Below, piece after piece: positions 34,373 to 44,276 of a stretch of DNA of 64,000 nucleotides. Numbering within the stretch: position 1 is the stretch's first letter; each line of letters starts with the position of its first letter. This stretch comes from Fusicatenibacter saccharivorans (GTDB taxonomy: Bacteria; Bacillota; Clostridia; Lachnospirales; Lachnospiraceae): positions 170,040-234,039 of the forward strand of contig NZ_JAQEGR010000004.1 of assembly GCF_027667425.1 (NCBI RefSeq), written 5' to 3'. The notes below the pieces were generated by a model that saw only the letters and a list, made by a program, of their open reading frames with translations, made no database searches and had not been told where the DNA came from. A program made the position numbers and the translations under genes.

Positions 34373-35464
34373 ATGAAGATATTTTTTGCAGTAGTGGTGA
34401 TTGTTTTATTATTTGTAATCGGTGCGACATTATATGTCTATAAAAAAAGTGCCATGTTTTTGCCGGCACTTCTTGGCATCTGCGGATTTCCAAAAATAAA
34501 GGAAAGCAGCTATTACGATGAAAACGGACATTTCCGTCCGGGAACGGGGGAGGACAAAGTTGGATTTTTCATGCAGCATCCGGTATTCGGCGGTTTTAAA
34601 CATATGTTTTTCAATGTGGAGGACAACGTGCTGAAAGCTATTGCGCCTGTAAAGTATAAGGATTTTTTAAAGGCGCCGGGCCGTGAGGAACAATTGGATG
34701 CAGCCTTGGAATCTTTCAATTATCTAACCGGACTTGTTGAGAAAGGTCAGGCAAGGCTGGTGTCGGATCTGTATCCTGCGGAAGCAGTGAAGGGTCATCC
34801 GTACAGGTCACATCTGACGGGAATGTTTTATCAGGGACAACAGGGAAAACCACTTGCCATTGTAGTTCCGGGAGGCGGATTTATCAGTAATGTAACTGAT
34901 TGCGAGGGGTATCCTGTGGCGATGAAGCTGCATAAAATGGGATATTCTGTTTTCGTCGTAAGTTATCCGGTCGGCAGACAGCTGGGTGAGACAGAACAGG
35001 TAAAGCAGGGACAGGCTGCCGCGAGGGAACTGACACAAGTGATTCGATATCTGACGGAGCATCAAAAACAGTTTTCTGTAAACATGGATGATTATGCCAT
35101 CTTTGGTTTTTCAGCAGGAGGACTTATGACCACGGCGTATTCATTTGCCAATTATGAGGACTGCTGCCACAAGAATCATCTGCCAAGACCGAAGGTGATC
35201 TTCCCTATGTATGGTCTGGACTGGAATATCAAAGCTTTGCAGGAGGACAAGGGACTGGCGGTATTTTCTATCGTAGGGCGGGATGATGAGTTCGGTTTTG
35301 CAAATGTGGAAGATAAACTGCCGGAATTAGAGAAGGTACTGGGCAAAGAAAATGTGTCGGTCAGAATCGTTGACGGACTGGGACATGGATTTGGAATAGG
35401 AAATGAAACAAAAGTGAAAAACTGGCTTCAGGAAGCAGTCATCTTCTGGGAAGCCCACAGATAG
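34373..35464 (+). CDS. Alpha/beta hydrolase with N-terminal membrane anchor (copy A)
   Basis: This is a 363-residue esterase/lipase-like hydrolase. A hydrophobic segment at residues 4-23 anchors it or exports it. The catalytic parts are the oxyanion loop VVPGGGF (164-170), nucleophile Ser247 in GFSAGG, acid Asp304 or Asp305 in VGRDDEFG, and His338 in GLGHGF. Two paralogues lie at 52943 and 54720. GGAGG precedes ATG with a second site AGG closer. It leads the GH3-GH78 operon, so the likely role is removing acyl groups (acetyl, coumaroyl and similar) from plant glycosides; that substrate is inference. The family name is not known to me. Confidence 0.82.
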   Translation: MKIFFAVVVIVLLFVIGATLYVYKKSAMFLPALLGICGFPKIKESSYYDENGHFRPGTGEDKVGFFMQHPVFGGFKHMFFNVEDNVLKAIAPVKYKDFLKAPGREEQLDAALESFNYLTGLVEKGQARLVSDLYPAEAVKGHPYRSHLTGMFYQGQQGKPLAIVVPGGGFISNVTDCEGYPVAMKLHKMGYSVFVVSYPVGRQLGETEQVKQGQAAARELTQVIRYLTEHQKQFSVNMDDYAIFGFSAGGLMTTAYSFANYEDCCHKNHLPRPKVIFPMYGLDWNIKALQEDKGLAVFSIVGRDDEFGFANVEDKLPELEKVLGKENVSVRIVDGLGHGFGIGNETKVKNWLQEAVIFWEAHR

Positions 35465-35499
35465 GAACAGATAAGAATTTATTTAAGGAGGATTTCATA

Positions 35500-37752
35500 A
35501 TGAGCAGAAACCTGAAAGAATTGATCAGACAGATGACACTGGAGGAAAAAGCAGGACTATGTTCGGGAGCGGATTTCTGGAACACGATGGGAATCGAAAG
35601 GTTAGGGATTCCTTCCGTTATGATGACAGACGGCCCGCACGGCTTGCGCAAACAGGAAGGCGCGGCAGATCATCTCGGCCTGAATAAAAGTGTGAATGCA
35701 GTCTGCTTTCCGGCAGCCTGCGCCACGGCATCCAGCTTTGACGTGGAACTGATGGAATGTATGGGACAGATCCTTGGGGACGAGTGTCAGGCTGAGAACG
35801 TGGGCATGCTCCTCGGCCCTGCAGTTAATATCAAACGCAGTCCTCTCTGCGGAAGGAATTTTGAATATATGTCCGAAGATCCATATCTGACAGGAAAGAT
35901 GGCGTCAGCATATATCCGGGGCGTACAGTCGAAAGGCATCGGAACCAGTATGAAACACTTCGCCGCGAATAATCAGGAAACAGACCGTATGCAGATATCG
36001 TCGGAAGTATCGGAACGGGCTTTCCGGGAAATTTATCTGCCGGCTTTTGAGGAGGCGGTGAAGAAAGCGCAGCCAAAGACTGTGATGTGCAGCTACAATA
36101 AGATCAACGGAGTATTTTCTTCAGAGAATAAGAAGCTTCTGACAGATATCCTGCGGGATGAGTGGGGATTTGAAGGATATGTGGTCAGTGACTGGGGAGC
36201 TGTAAATGACCGGGTGAAAGGACTGAAAGCCGGTCTTGACTTGGAGATGCCGGGATCAGGAGGATATAATACAAGAAAGATTATTCAGGCAGTGGAGAAT
36301 GGAGAACTGGAGGAAGAAATTCTTGACAGAACGGTGGAACGCATACTGAAAGTAGTCTTCTCCTACACAGATAACAGGAAAGCGGAGACTGTATTTGACA
36401 GGGAAAAGGATCACAAAGCAGCGGCAGATATCGAAACAGAGTGCGCCGTACTTCTGGAAAACAGGGGAGTGCTGCCGCTGAAAAAAGAACAGAAAGTAGT
36501 CTATATCGGGGAATTTGCAAAGAAACCGCGATACCAGGGCGGGGGATCGAGTCACATCAATACGGACAGCGTAGTGTCGGCTCTGGAAACTGCGGTGAGA
36601 AAAGGCAGGGCAGTGGAGTACGTGAAAGGCTTCTCGTCAGAGCGTGACGAGATGACAGAAGAGGATCTGAAACAGGCGTGTGAAGCGGCAGCGGGCGCAG
36701 ATGTAGTTGTAATCTTTGCCGGACTGCCGGACAGCTTTGAGTCGGAAGGATATGACAGAACATCCATGGAACTGCCAAAGTGTCAGAATCGCCTTATAGA
36801 GGCTGTGGCTGAGATACAGAAAAATGTGGTAGTGGTTCTTCATAACGGAAGTCCCGTAGAAACTCCATGGGCGGAGTCTGTAAATGCCATTCTGGAGATG
36901 TATCTGGGAGGAGAAGGCATTGGGGAGGCCAGCGACCGGCTGTTATTTGGGGAGGCAAATCCAGGAGGACGTCTGGCGGAGACGTTCCCATATCGTCTGG
37001 AAGACAACCCGAGTTACCTGAATTTCCCTGGAGACGGCAGGACTGTTCTCTATGGAGAAGATATCTTTGTCGGATACCGTTACTATGATGCGAAGAAAGT
37101 ACCGGTGCGCTGGGCATTCGGCCATGGACTGTCATATACGGAATTCAGCTACAGCAATATGAAACTCTCTTCTGCGGAAATGAAAGATGGAGATATTCTG
37201 AAGGTGAGCATTGATGTGGAGAATACAGGGAAGAGGGCAGGAAGTGAAGTGGTTCAACTCTATGTCAGTGACAAGGACAGCACGGTGCCAAGAGCAGTGA
37301 AAGAACTAAAAGGGTTTGCGAAAGTATTTCTGAATCCGGGTGAGAAGAAGACGGTTACAATGGAACTTTGCGCGAGAGATTTTGCTTACTACGAGACAAA
37401 GATTCACGACTGGTACACTCCGTCAGGTACATATGAGATCCAGATCGGGCATGCCAGCGATGAGATCAGAGAGGCTGCAGAACTTACATTTACTACTGAT
37501 GTGCTGCTGCCGTTCACTGTGGATATGACCACTACAATGGGGGAATTGATGAACCACCCGAAGACAGCAGGGAAAATGATGGAGTATCTTGAGGGGATAT
37601 CACAGGGAGAAGAACCTAAGAAAGAAGATGGGGAGGTACAGCTTGTGACTCCGGAAATTATTGCGCAGATGCCGCTGAAATCATTTTTAAGCGTTATTCC
37701 GGGCGAAGCGATCGAGCAGATGATCGTGGAGTTAAATGCTCTGTGTCAGTAG
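35500..37752 (+). CDS. GH3 beta-glucosidase (copy A)
   Basis: This is a cytoplasmic GH3 enzyme of 750 residues with no signal peptide. The (alpha/beta)8 domain holds the nucleophile Asp231 in VVSDWGAV. The (alpha/beta)6 domain holds the likely acid/base Glu in FESEGYDR (414-416). A fibronectin type III domain follows (about 560-660; EVVQLYVSD). The last 80 residues are an extra helical tail (TTTMGELMNHPKTAG ... MPLKSFLSVIPGEAIEQMI), also found in the partner GH78 enzymes. The paralogue at 45677 is similar throughout. In an operon with rhamnosidases it probably removes the glucose left after rhamnose is cut from a rutinoside- or saponin-type glycoside. Confidence 0.92.
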   Translation: MSRNLKELIRQMTLEEKAGLCSGADFWNTMGIERLGIPSVMMTDGPHGLRKQEGAADHLGLNKSVNAVCFPAACATASSFDVELMECMGQILGDECQAENVGMLLGPAVNIKRSPLCGRNFEYMSEDPYLTGKMASAYIRGVQSKGIGTSMKHFAANNQETDRMQISSEVSERAFREIYLPAFEEAVKKAQPKTVMCSYNKINGVFSSENKKLLTDILRDEWGFEGYVVSDWGAVNDRVKGLKAGLDLEMPGSGGYNTRKIIQAVENGELEEEILDRTVERILKVVFSYTDNRKAETVFDREKDHKAAADIETECAVLLENRGVLPLKKEQKVVYIGEFAKKPRYQGGGSSHINTDSVVSALETAVRKGRAVEYVKGFSSERDEMTEEDLKQACEAAAGADVVVIFAGLPDSFESEGYDRTSMELPKCQNRLIEAVAEIQKNVVVVLHNGSPVETPWAESVNAILEMYLGGEGIGEASDRLLFGEANPGGRLAETFPYRLEDNPSYLNFPGDGRTVLYGEDIFVGYRYYDAKKVPVRWAFGHGLSYTEFSYSNMKLSSAEMKDGDILKVSIDVENTGKRAGSEVVQLYVSDKDSTVPRAVKELKGFAKVFLNPGEKKTVTMELCARDFAYYETKIHDWYTPSGTYEIQIGHASDEIREAAELTFTTDVLLPFTVDMTTTMGELMNHPKTAGKMMEYLEGISQGEEPKKEDGEVQLVTPEIIAQMPLKSFLSVIPGEAIEQMIVELNALCQ

Positions 37753-37814
37753 TGGGAGGAACGGTTGGCTTATTATTGGATGAAAAAGTATCAGCATGAA
37801 AATGAGGAAGAATT

Positions 37815-40610
37815 ATGGGCAAGATTTATGCGGCAAAAACAAATCATATCACAAACCCTTTAGGGTTTTATCTGAAACCGTTGGTATTTTCATGGAAAGT
37901 GAAAGGCGGCAGAGGACAGGAACAGAAACATGCAAGGATTGTGATCAGCAAGAACAAAACCTTTACAGATATCTGTCACGACACGGGGGAGGCAGAGCTG
38001 GACAGTCTCTCTGCAAGAGTGGAATTTGAACCGCAGCCGTATACAAGATATTACTGGAAAGTTATTGTGACAACAGATGCAGAGGAAGTGATCGAATCAG
38101 ACACGCAGTTCTTTGAGACCGCCAAAATGGATGAACCGTGGACGGGCAGGTGGATTACCTGTGACAGCAGTCAGGAACGGCATCCGATTTTCTCAAAGAG
38201 GATTCGTCCGGCAAAAGAAGTGAAAAGCGCAAGACTGTACATTTGCGGCCTGGGATTGTATGAGGCATATTTTCTTGGGGAAAATAAAGAAAATCCTAAG
38301 AAAATCGGTGAAGAGTATCTGACTCCGTACTGCAATAATTATGACCGGTGGATCCAGTATCAGACGTATGACATCACAGAACAGGCAGAACGAGGAGGTG
38401 TGCTGTCTGTTCTTCTCGGAAACGGTTGGTATAAAGGCAGGTTCGGTTTCAATGATCCGGAGCGGGAAGCATATTACGGTGACGAGTGGAAGCTGATTGC
38501 GGAGATTCACATAGAGTACAAAGACGGAACGAAAGATGTGATCAGTTCTGATGAAACCTGGTCAGTTACAAGAAGCAATTTGTGGTTTTCCAATATCTAT
38601 GACGGTGAGAGAAGAGATGATACGCTGCCGCCGGTAGAGGAGTCTCCTGCGCGGATCGCAAAGGTTCCGAAAGGCCGGCTTATGGAACGGTTATCTCTTC
38701 CAGTTAAGGTACAGGAGGAGATGAAGCCGGCAGAGCTGATCCATACTCCTGCCGGAGAAGAGGTATTTGATCTGGGGCAGGAGATCACGGGGATCTTCCG
38801 GCTGCGGGTGCATGAGCCGGCGGGGACAACTATCAGGATTCAGACGGGCGAGGTGCTTCAGGACGGATGTTTCTACAACGAGAATTTAAGAACTGCACTT
38901 TCGGAGTACATTTATGTTTCTGATGGTACAGAAAAGGTGATTACGCCTCATTTTACATACTATGGTTATCGATATGTGAAAGTGACCGGGGTTAGGGACC
39001 TTTCGTGTGAGGATTTTACGGCGCTTGTTCTTTACAGTGATTATGAGAGCATCGGGGCAATCGAGACAGGGAATGATCTTGTGAACAAATTAATCTCCAA
39101 TATCGAATGGGGAATGAAAGGGAACTTTCTGGATGTGCCTACAGACTGTCCCCAAAGAGATGAGAGGATGGGCTGGACAGGAGATACACAGGTATTTTCC
39201 GCGACTGCAAGCTATCTGGCTGATACCTATGCGTTTTACCGAAAATATTTATACGACCTGTATCAGGAACAGCTTCTGGCGGGCGGAATGGTTCCGGAGA
39301 TTGTCCCCACATTCGGACCGACAAAATGTTCCTGCGCATGGGGAGACGCCGCATGTATCATCCCCTGGAACGTATATTTGTTCAGCGGGGACAAAACAAT
39401 ACTCGAAAACCAAATTGAGAGCATGAAAGCGTGGGTCGATTATATCCGGAGAATTGATGGAGACCATCATGGATGGAGACAGGTTTTCCATTATGGTGAC
39501 TGGCTTGCTCTTGACCGTACAGGTGCCGCTGCGAACAGCGTGTATGGAGCGACTGATGAAGCATACATTGCAGACATCTACTACGCGGCAAGTGCACAGA
39601 TTGTTGCAAAAGCAGCAGAGGTGCTTGGACTGGAAGAAACGAGACAGGAGTATCAGAAAATCGCAGACCGTCAGTGGCAGGTCGTGAAAGAAGAATATTT
39701 TACTGCTACAGGCAGATGTGCGGTGAAGACGCAGACAGGGCTTATTCTTGCACTGAAATATCATCTGTCTGAAAATGAAGAACTGACAAAGCAGATGCTG
39801 CAAAAGCTTCTCAGGGATAATAAAAATAAATTAAATACCGGGTTTGTAGGAACCCCGCTTCTGTGCAATGTCCTGACTGATCATGGAATGACAGACGCGG
39901 CATACCGGCTGCTTCTGAATAAGGAATACCCGGGCTGGCTCCATGAAGTGAAGCTGGGAGCAACAACGGTGTGGGAGCGTTGGAATTCACTGGATGAGAG
40001 CGGACATGTCTCCAGCACGGGGATGAACAGTCTAAATCATTATTCTTACGGCGCTGTATTGGAGTGGATCTTCCGTCATGCGGCCGGGATTGATGTGACG
40101 GAACAGAACCCGGGAGGCAGGGTGATGCGGATCAGCCCGAAAGTGAATAATGGACTGAAATATGTAAAAGCTGTTTATGATTCGGCAAGCGGATGCTATC
40201 AGTGCGGCTGGGAGATATCAGAGGATAATAAAATCACGGTCACTGTTACGGTTCCGTTCGGCGGAAGTGCAGAAGTGGTTCTTCCATATGCGTCGGAATC
40301 TGTATATGAAGATAAAGAAAATCCATTATTTGAAGAGGTGGAAAATGGAATCTGCCGTGTGAGAGCCGGAGAATATGAAGTCGCTTATGAGGCGTCACAG
40401 CCTTTAAAGAAGAAATACAGCATAGACTCGACAATGGAAGAACTGCTGAACCATCCGGATATCCGCGCGTTTCTTTCTCAAATGATGGAAGTGGATATGA
40501 TCCCCGATATTGCATATGGGCTTTCGCTTAGAGATGTCGCGAAAACATTCGCAGGAGAGATAAAAAAAGATGAGGCGCAGATGCTGGATGCGGCACTGGC
40601 AAAATTCTAA
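37815..40610 (+). CDS. GH78 alpha-L-rhamnosidase, type 1 (copy A)
   Basis: This is a 931-residue inverting alpha-L-rhamnosidase without a signal peptide. N-terminal beta domains (about 1-410; RLYICGLGLYEAY, LLGNGWYKGRFG) precede the (alpha/alpha)6 barrel. The catalytic acid region is DCPQRDERMGWTGD at 444-457 and the general base Glu is probably in GATTVWERW near 715. The C-terminal beta domain is followed by a helical tail from about 868 (DSTMEELLNHPDIRAFLSQM). That tail matches the GH3 partner's end. GAGGAAG precedes the ATG. Its paralogue is at 48146. It releases L-rhamnose from plant glycosides; rhamnose would then need the rhaD pathway that is broken here. Confidence 0.92.
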   Translation: MGKIYAAKTNHITNPLGFYLKPLVFSWKVKGGRGQEQKHARIVISKNKTFTDICHDTGEAELDSLSARVEFEPQPYTRYYWKVIVTTDAEEVIESDTQFFETAKMDEPWTGRWITCDSSQERHPIFSKRIRPAKEVKSARLYICGLGLYEAYFLGENKENPKKIGEEYLTPYCNNYDRWIQYQTYDITEQAERGGVLSVLLGNGWYKGRFGFNDPEREAYYGDEWKLIAEIHIEYKDGTKDVISSDETWSVTRSNLWFSNIYDGERRDDTLPPVEESPARIAKVPKGRLMERLSLPVKVQEEMKPAELIHTPAGEEVFDLGQEITGIFRLRVHEPAGTTIRIQTGEVLQDGCFYNENLRTALSEYIYVSDGTEKVITPHFTYYGYRYVKVTGVRDLSCEDFTALVLYSDYESIGAIETGNDLVNKLISNIEWGMKGNFLDVPTDCPQRDERMGWTGDTQVFSATASYLADTYAFYRKYLYDLYQEQLLAGGMVPEIVPTFGPTKCSCAWGDAACIIPWNVYLFSGDKTILENQIESMKAWVDYIRRIDGDHHGWRQVFHYGDWLALDRTGAAANSVYGATDEAYIADIYYAASAQIVAKAAEVLGLEETRQEYQKIADRQWQVVKEEYFTATGRCAVKTQTGLILALKYHLSENEELTKQMLQKLLRDNKNKLNTGFVGTPLLCNVLTDHGMTDAAYRLLLNKEYPGWLHEVKLGATTVWERWNSLDESGHVSSTGMNSLNHYSYGAVLEWIFRHAAGIDVTEQNPGGRVMRISPKVNNGLKYVKAVYDSASGCYQCGWEISEDNKITVTVTVPFGGSAEVVLPYASESVYEDKENPLFEEVENGICRVRAGEYEVAYEASQPLKKKYSIDSTMEELLNHPDIRAFLSQMMEVDMIPDIAYGLSLRDVAKTFAGEIKKDEAQMLDAALAKF

Positions 40611-40624
40611 TCAGGAGGGTTGCT

Positions 40625-43255
40625 ATGGAGCTTATAAGGCTTAAAGTAAACAGTCAATATAGACCATGCGTGGACGAAGCACCTTATTTTTCATGGGTAA
40701 TCACTAGTGATGAAAAGAATGTGATGCAGACATCCTATCATATCACAGTGAAAAATATGGACGAAGTAATGTGGGATTCTGGAATGGTAGAAAGTGATAA
40801 AAGTATTTTTGTGGAGTACTCCGGGAAACCATTACAAAGTCTCAGTGACTACAACTGGACAGTGGAAGTGACAGTTAATAACGGAGAAAAGGCGGCGGCA
40901 TCCTCATCCTTTGAGACAGGATTTATGAAGAAAGAATGGACGGCCGAGTGGGTGAAATCTCCGTTTCCTATGAAAAAGGTAAAACCCGGAACCGGCGGGC
41001 AGAACCCGGCAGAATATTTTCGCAAAGAATTTGATGCACGAGACGGCATAAAACGAGCGCGCGTTTATGCCACCTGTCACGGAGCATATCAGCTCAGCAT
41101 GAACGGAATGCGTCCGGATGACAGAGAGTTTGCGCCGGAATTTACCGTCTATTCTAAATATCTGTGCTACCAGACTTATGATGTGACCCCGTTTTTGAGA
41201 GAGGGAGGAAATGTCATAGGAATGCTGGTGGGGGACGGCTGGTATGACAGCGCGAACTTTAAACCGAGAAGCAGGAAGTTTAAAGCCGAACATTCTGTGT
41301 TATTTCAGATAAAGATTGATTATGAAGACGGAACGAGTGAAATGGTGCTGTCAGATGATACGGTGAAAGTTTCAGAAAGTCCGATTCGTTCATCAGATCT
41401 GTTTGCAGGTGAACTCTATGACGCACGGATGGAACAGGAAAACTGGAACTGCTGCGGATTCGATGACAGCAGCTGGAAAACCGGTATTCCATGCGGAAAA
41501 ATTTACGTGAACCTGGTGGCTCAGTACGGGGAACCGGTGCGCCCGGTAAAAGAAGTGCCGGCAGTAGGAATGACAGTTAGCCCGAAAGGCGAGACGATCA
41601 TTGACTTTGGACAGAACTTGGCAGGTGTTCTGCGGGTAAAAAGCAAACTGCCGGCCGGAACAAAAATGGTATTAGATCATTTTGAAACTCTTGATCAATA
41701 TGGAAACTATTTCAACAATATTTTCATGTCAGAGAAAACAGGGCACAAGCAAAGTGATATTTATATCTCAAACGGGAAATTCACAGAATACATACCGCAT
41801 TTTACATATCATGGATTCCGCTATGTGAGAGTGACATGCGATCAGCCGGTGAGCCCGGAGGATTTCACAGCGATTGTCCTGTCTTCTGACAATGAGGATC
41901 TGGGAACATTTGAGACGTCCAACGAAGATATAAACCGGCTTTACGAAAATACAAGATGGTCTCAGCGGTCGAATCTGTTTTCAATCCCCACGGACTGCCC
42001 GCAGAGAGAAAAAGGCGGATGGACCGGAGATATCCAGATTTATGCAAGAACAGCCATGCTCAACGAAAATGTAACCCCATTTCTGACAAGATGGCTGCGT
42101 AATATGACCTTCAGTCAGCAGAAAAATGGGGCAATCCCCAATGTGATCCCCCTTACCGGAATCTATGAATTACTGGAGAAACTGAATCGGATCGTATACC
42201 GCAATTTTGAACCGGTGGGAGAAGCAGGATGGGGAGATGCCGCCTGTATCGTACCGTGGAGCATGTATCAGCTTACAGGAAATATCAGGATACTGAGAGA
42301 GCAGTATGACACAATGAAAAAGTGGTGCGACTATATCATCAACACTGCAAAGAAGCGTAGAGGCAAGATGAAACATCCAAAAGAAATTGACCAGTATCTG
42401 TGGAATACAGGACATCAGTACGGGGAGTGGCTCATACCGAGCCAGACAGTAGACGGAGCAGACCAAAGCGCTGCAAAACTTATCAATACTTCTACATACT
42501 GCGCGCCAATTTTTGGATGGAATTCCTGCCGGATCATGGCAGATACGGCAGCACTCCTCGGGCATACATCAGACGAATTATACTATGATGACATTGCGTC
42601 CAGAATGAAATCTGCCATTCAAAAAGGACTGATCGATGATGATGGGAAGATGCCTCTTGATTTTATGGGCAGTTATGTGCTGGCAATCGCATTTGATCTT
42701 GCTCCTGAAAGGAAGAAAAAAAGTATCGCCGGACATTTGATCCGCAAGATAGAAGAAAACGGGGATTGTCTGGATACAGGGTTCCTGACGACGCCGTATC
42801 TGCTGGATGCGCTCTGTAAGATCGGCAGGATGGACAAGGCATATAAAATCCTGCTCCAGACAAAGTGCCCGTCATGGCTTTATGAGGTGAAGCAGGGAGC
42901 GACAACAATCTGGGAAAATTACATTTCTTACAAGGAGGACGGGTCTCCGGTTATGACAAGCCTGAACCACTATGCCTTTGGATGCGTGGACGACTGGATG
43001 TTCCGGAAGATAAGCGGCATTGATATGGCTGCTCCCGGATTTAAGGAGATTGTAATCGCACCGGAGCCGGACAATGCGTTTACCAGTGTAAAACGTACTT
43101 ATATAAGTGAGTACGGGGAAATCGCAGTCAGGTGGAGTATGGACGAAGGGAAATTTAAGCTGAAAGTAAAAATCCCCTGCAACACGACTGCCGTTGTAAA
43201 GATGCCGGATGGCAGATTATACAAGGTAGGAAGCGGAATGTATCAGTTTGAATAA
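40625..43255 (+). CDS. GH78 alpha-L-rhamnosidase, type 2
   Basis: This is an 876-residue rhamnosidase of a second GH78 subgroup, only distantly related to its upstream neighbour. Domains in order: an N-terminal FnIII-like region, then the Bac_rhamnosid_N region (ARVYATCHGAYQLSMNG, MLVGDGWYDSANF), the concanavalin-like domain (TIIDFGQNLAGVLRVK), the barrel with DCPQREKGGWTGD, and the C-terminal beta domain. The base Glu is probably in GATTIWENY. It has no signal peptide and no helical tail. CAGGAGGG lies just before ATG and only 14 bases separate it from the preceding stop. A shredded copy occurs at 52343. Confidence 0.92.
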   Translation: MELIRLKVNSQYRPCVDEAPYFSWVITSDEKNVMQTSYHITVKNMDEVMWDSGMVESDKSIFVEYSGKPLQSLSDYNWTVEVTVNNGEKAAASSSFETGFMKKEWTAEWVKSPFPMKKVKPGTGGQNPAEYFRKEFDARDGIKRARVYATCHGAYQLSMNGMRPDDREFAPEFTVYSKYLCYQTYDVTPFLREGGNVIGMLVGDGWYDSANFKPRSRKFKAEHSVLFQIKIDYEDGTSEMVLSDDTVKVSESPIRSSDLFAGELYDARMEQENWNCCGFDDSSWKTGIPCGKIYVNLVAQYGEPVRPVKEVPAVGMTVSPKGETIIDFGQNLAGVLRVKSKLPAGTKMVLDHFETLDQYGNYFNNIFMSEKTGHKQSDIYISNGKFTEYIPHFTYHGFRYVRVTCDQPVSPEDFTAIVLSSDNEDLGTFETSNEDINRLYENTRWSQRSNLFSIPTDCPQREKGGWTGDIQIYARTAMLNENVTPFLTRWLRNMTFSQQKNGAIPNVIPLTGIYELLEKLNRIVYRNFEPVGEAGWGDAACIVPWSMYQLTGNIRILREQYDTMKKWCDYIINTAKKRRGKMKHPKEIDQYLWNTGHQYGEWLIPSQTVDGADQSAAKLINTSTYCAPIFGWNSCRIMADTAALLGHTSDELYYDDIASRMKSAIQKGLIDDDGKMPLDFMGSYVLAIAFDLAPERKKKSIAGHLIRKIEENGDCLDTGFLTTPYLLDALCKIGRMDKAYKILLQTKCPSWLYEVKQGATTIWENYISYKEDGSPVMTSLNHYAFGCVDDWMFRKISGIDMAAPGFKEIVIAPEPDNAFTSVKRTYISEYGEIAVRWSMDEGKFKLKVKIPCNTTAVVKMPDGRLYKVGSGMYQFE

Positions 43256-43287
43256 AGAATCAAAGAAAACAAAATGACAGTATTTGC

Positions 43288-43322
43288 GAGAACTGACCGG
43301 TAAATACAGACGGTTAGTTCTC
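43288..43322 (+). repeat. 12-base hairpin before the SGNH gene
   Basis: GAGAACTGACCG and CGGTTAGTTCTC pair (one G-T) around an 11-base loop containing GTAAATACAGA. No T run follows. It may be a mild attenuator, an operator or a processing site between the GH78 and SGNH genes. Confidence 0.6.
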
Positions 43323-43360
43323 TTAATATGAAAGTTGAAAATAATAAGGAGTTAGGGATT

Positions 43361-44173
43361 ATGAAAAAGAAAATATTGAAGATTATCTTAAGTATCGTTT
43401 TAATTCTGATTCTGGCTGTGGGAATCGGCCTGACATATTTAGTAGGAGCAGCAGGCGGTGGAGGACCGTTTGATTTTGTCTGGAAGAACAAACTGAAAAA
43501 AATGCCGGGAAACGCAGAAAAATACAGTCTGGAAAATATAGAACCGTTAGAAAACAGCCCTCTTGAAGGGAAGCGTATCTGCTACCTTGGATCATCTGTA
43601 ACCTTAGGTCTGTACTCAATGGATGTTTCTTTCGCAGATTATATCTCTTACAGAAATGGCTGTGAGTATGTAAAAGAAGCTGTAAGCGGTACTACTTTAG
43701 TGGATAACGGAAAGACGTCTTATATCCAAAGGATGAAAAATAATATCGGTACAGATGAGAAATTCGATGCATTTGTCTGTCAGCTTTCCACGAATGACGC
43801 GTCGAAGGAAATGCCGATGGGAGAAATCAGCAGTTCAGAAAATCTGGAGGATTTTGATACACAGACGATAACAGGAGCAATGGAATATATCATTGTATAT
43901 GCAAAGCAGACATGGAATTGTCCCGTGATCTTTTATACCGGAACAAAATATGACAGTAAACAGTATCAGCAGATGGTAGATGTATTGTTTGAGCTTCAGG
44001 ATAAATATGGAATAGGCGTGATCGACCTTTGGAATGACGAGGAGATGAATGACGTTTCTGAAAAAGAATATGAAGTTTATATGGCAGATCCGGTTCATCC
44101 GACGCAGGCAGGATATCTGGAATGGTGGACGCCTAAGATGGAAGAATACTTATATCAGTTTTTAGAAAGATGA
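43361..44173 (+). CDS. SGNH/GDSL-type hydrolase, membrane-anchored
   Basis: This is a 270-residue esterase-like protein from ATG 43361, which follows AAGGAG. A membrane segment lies at residues 4-28, so the catalytic domain is probably extracellular. Block I reads LGSSVT with Ser79 as nucleophile (Ser replaces the Asp of GDS), block III reads CQLSTND, and block V is DPVHPTQAGY with the Asp-His pair. Such enzymes remove acetyl or other acyl groups from sugars. At the end of the rhamnosidase operon it may deacylate glycosides outside the cell before uptake. Substrate is not evident. Confidence 0.83.
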   Translation: MKKKILKIILSIVLILILAVGIGLTYLVGAAGGGGPFDFVWKNKLKKMPGNAEKYSLENIEPLENSPLEGKRICYLGSSVTLGLYSMDVSFADYISYRNGCEYVKEAVSGTTLVDNGKTSYIQRMKNNIGTDEKFDAFVCQLSTNDASKEMPMGEISSSENLEDFDTQTITGAMEYIIVYAKQTWNCPVIFYTGTKYDSKQYQQMVDVLFELQDKYGIGVIDLWNDEEMNDVSEKEYEVYMADPVHPTQAGYLEWWTPKMEEYLYQFLER

Positions 44174-44179
44174 TTATTA

Positions 44180-44245
44180 TATTAAGTTTCGTCGGTAAAC
44201 TGCTTATATATCGTTGGTGATTTGCCCTTTGGAATTATTTATAAT
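44180..44245 (+). promoter_or_regulatory. Conserved upstream element and -10, GPH transporter operon
   Basis: TATTAAGTTTCGTCGGTAAA followed by CTTATATATCGTTGGTG (44180-44219) closely matches the element at 34278. TATAAT follows at 44240. The element begins 97 bases before the start codon. Confidence 0.65.
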
Positions 44246-44276
44246 TGAATCAAACAATGAAAGGACGGATAACGAA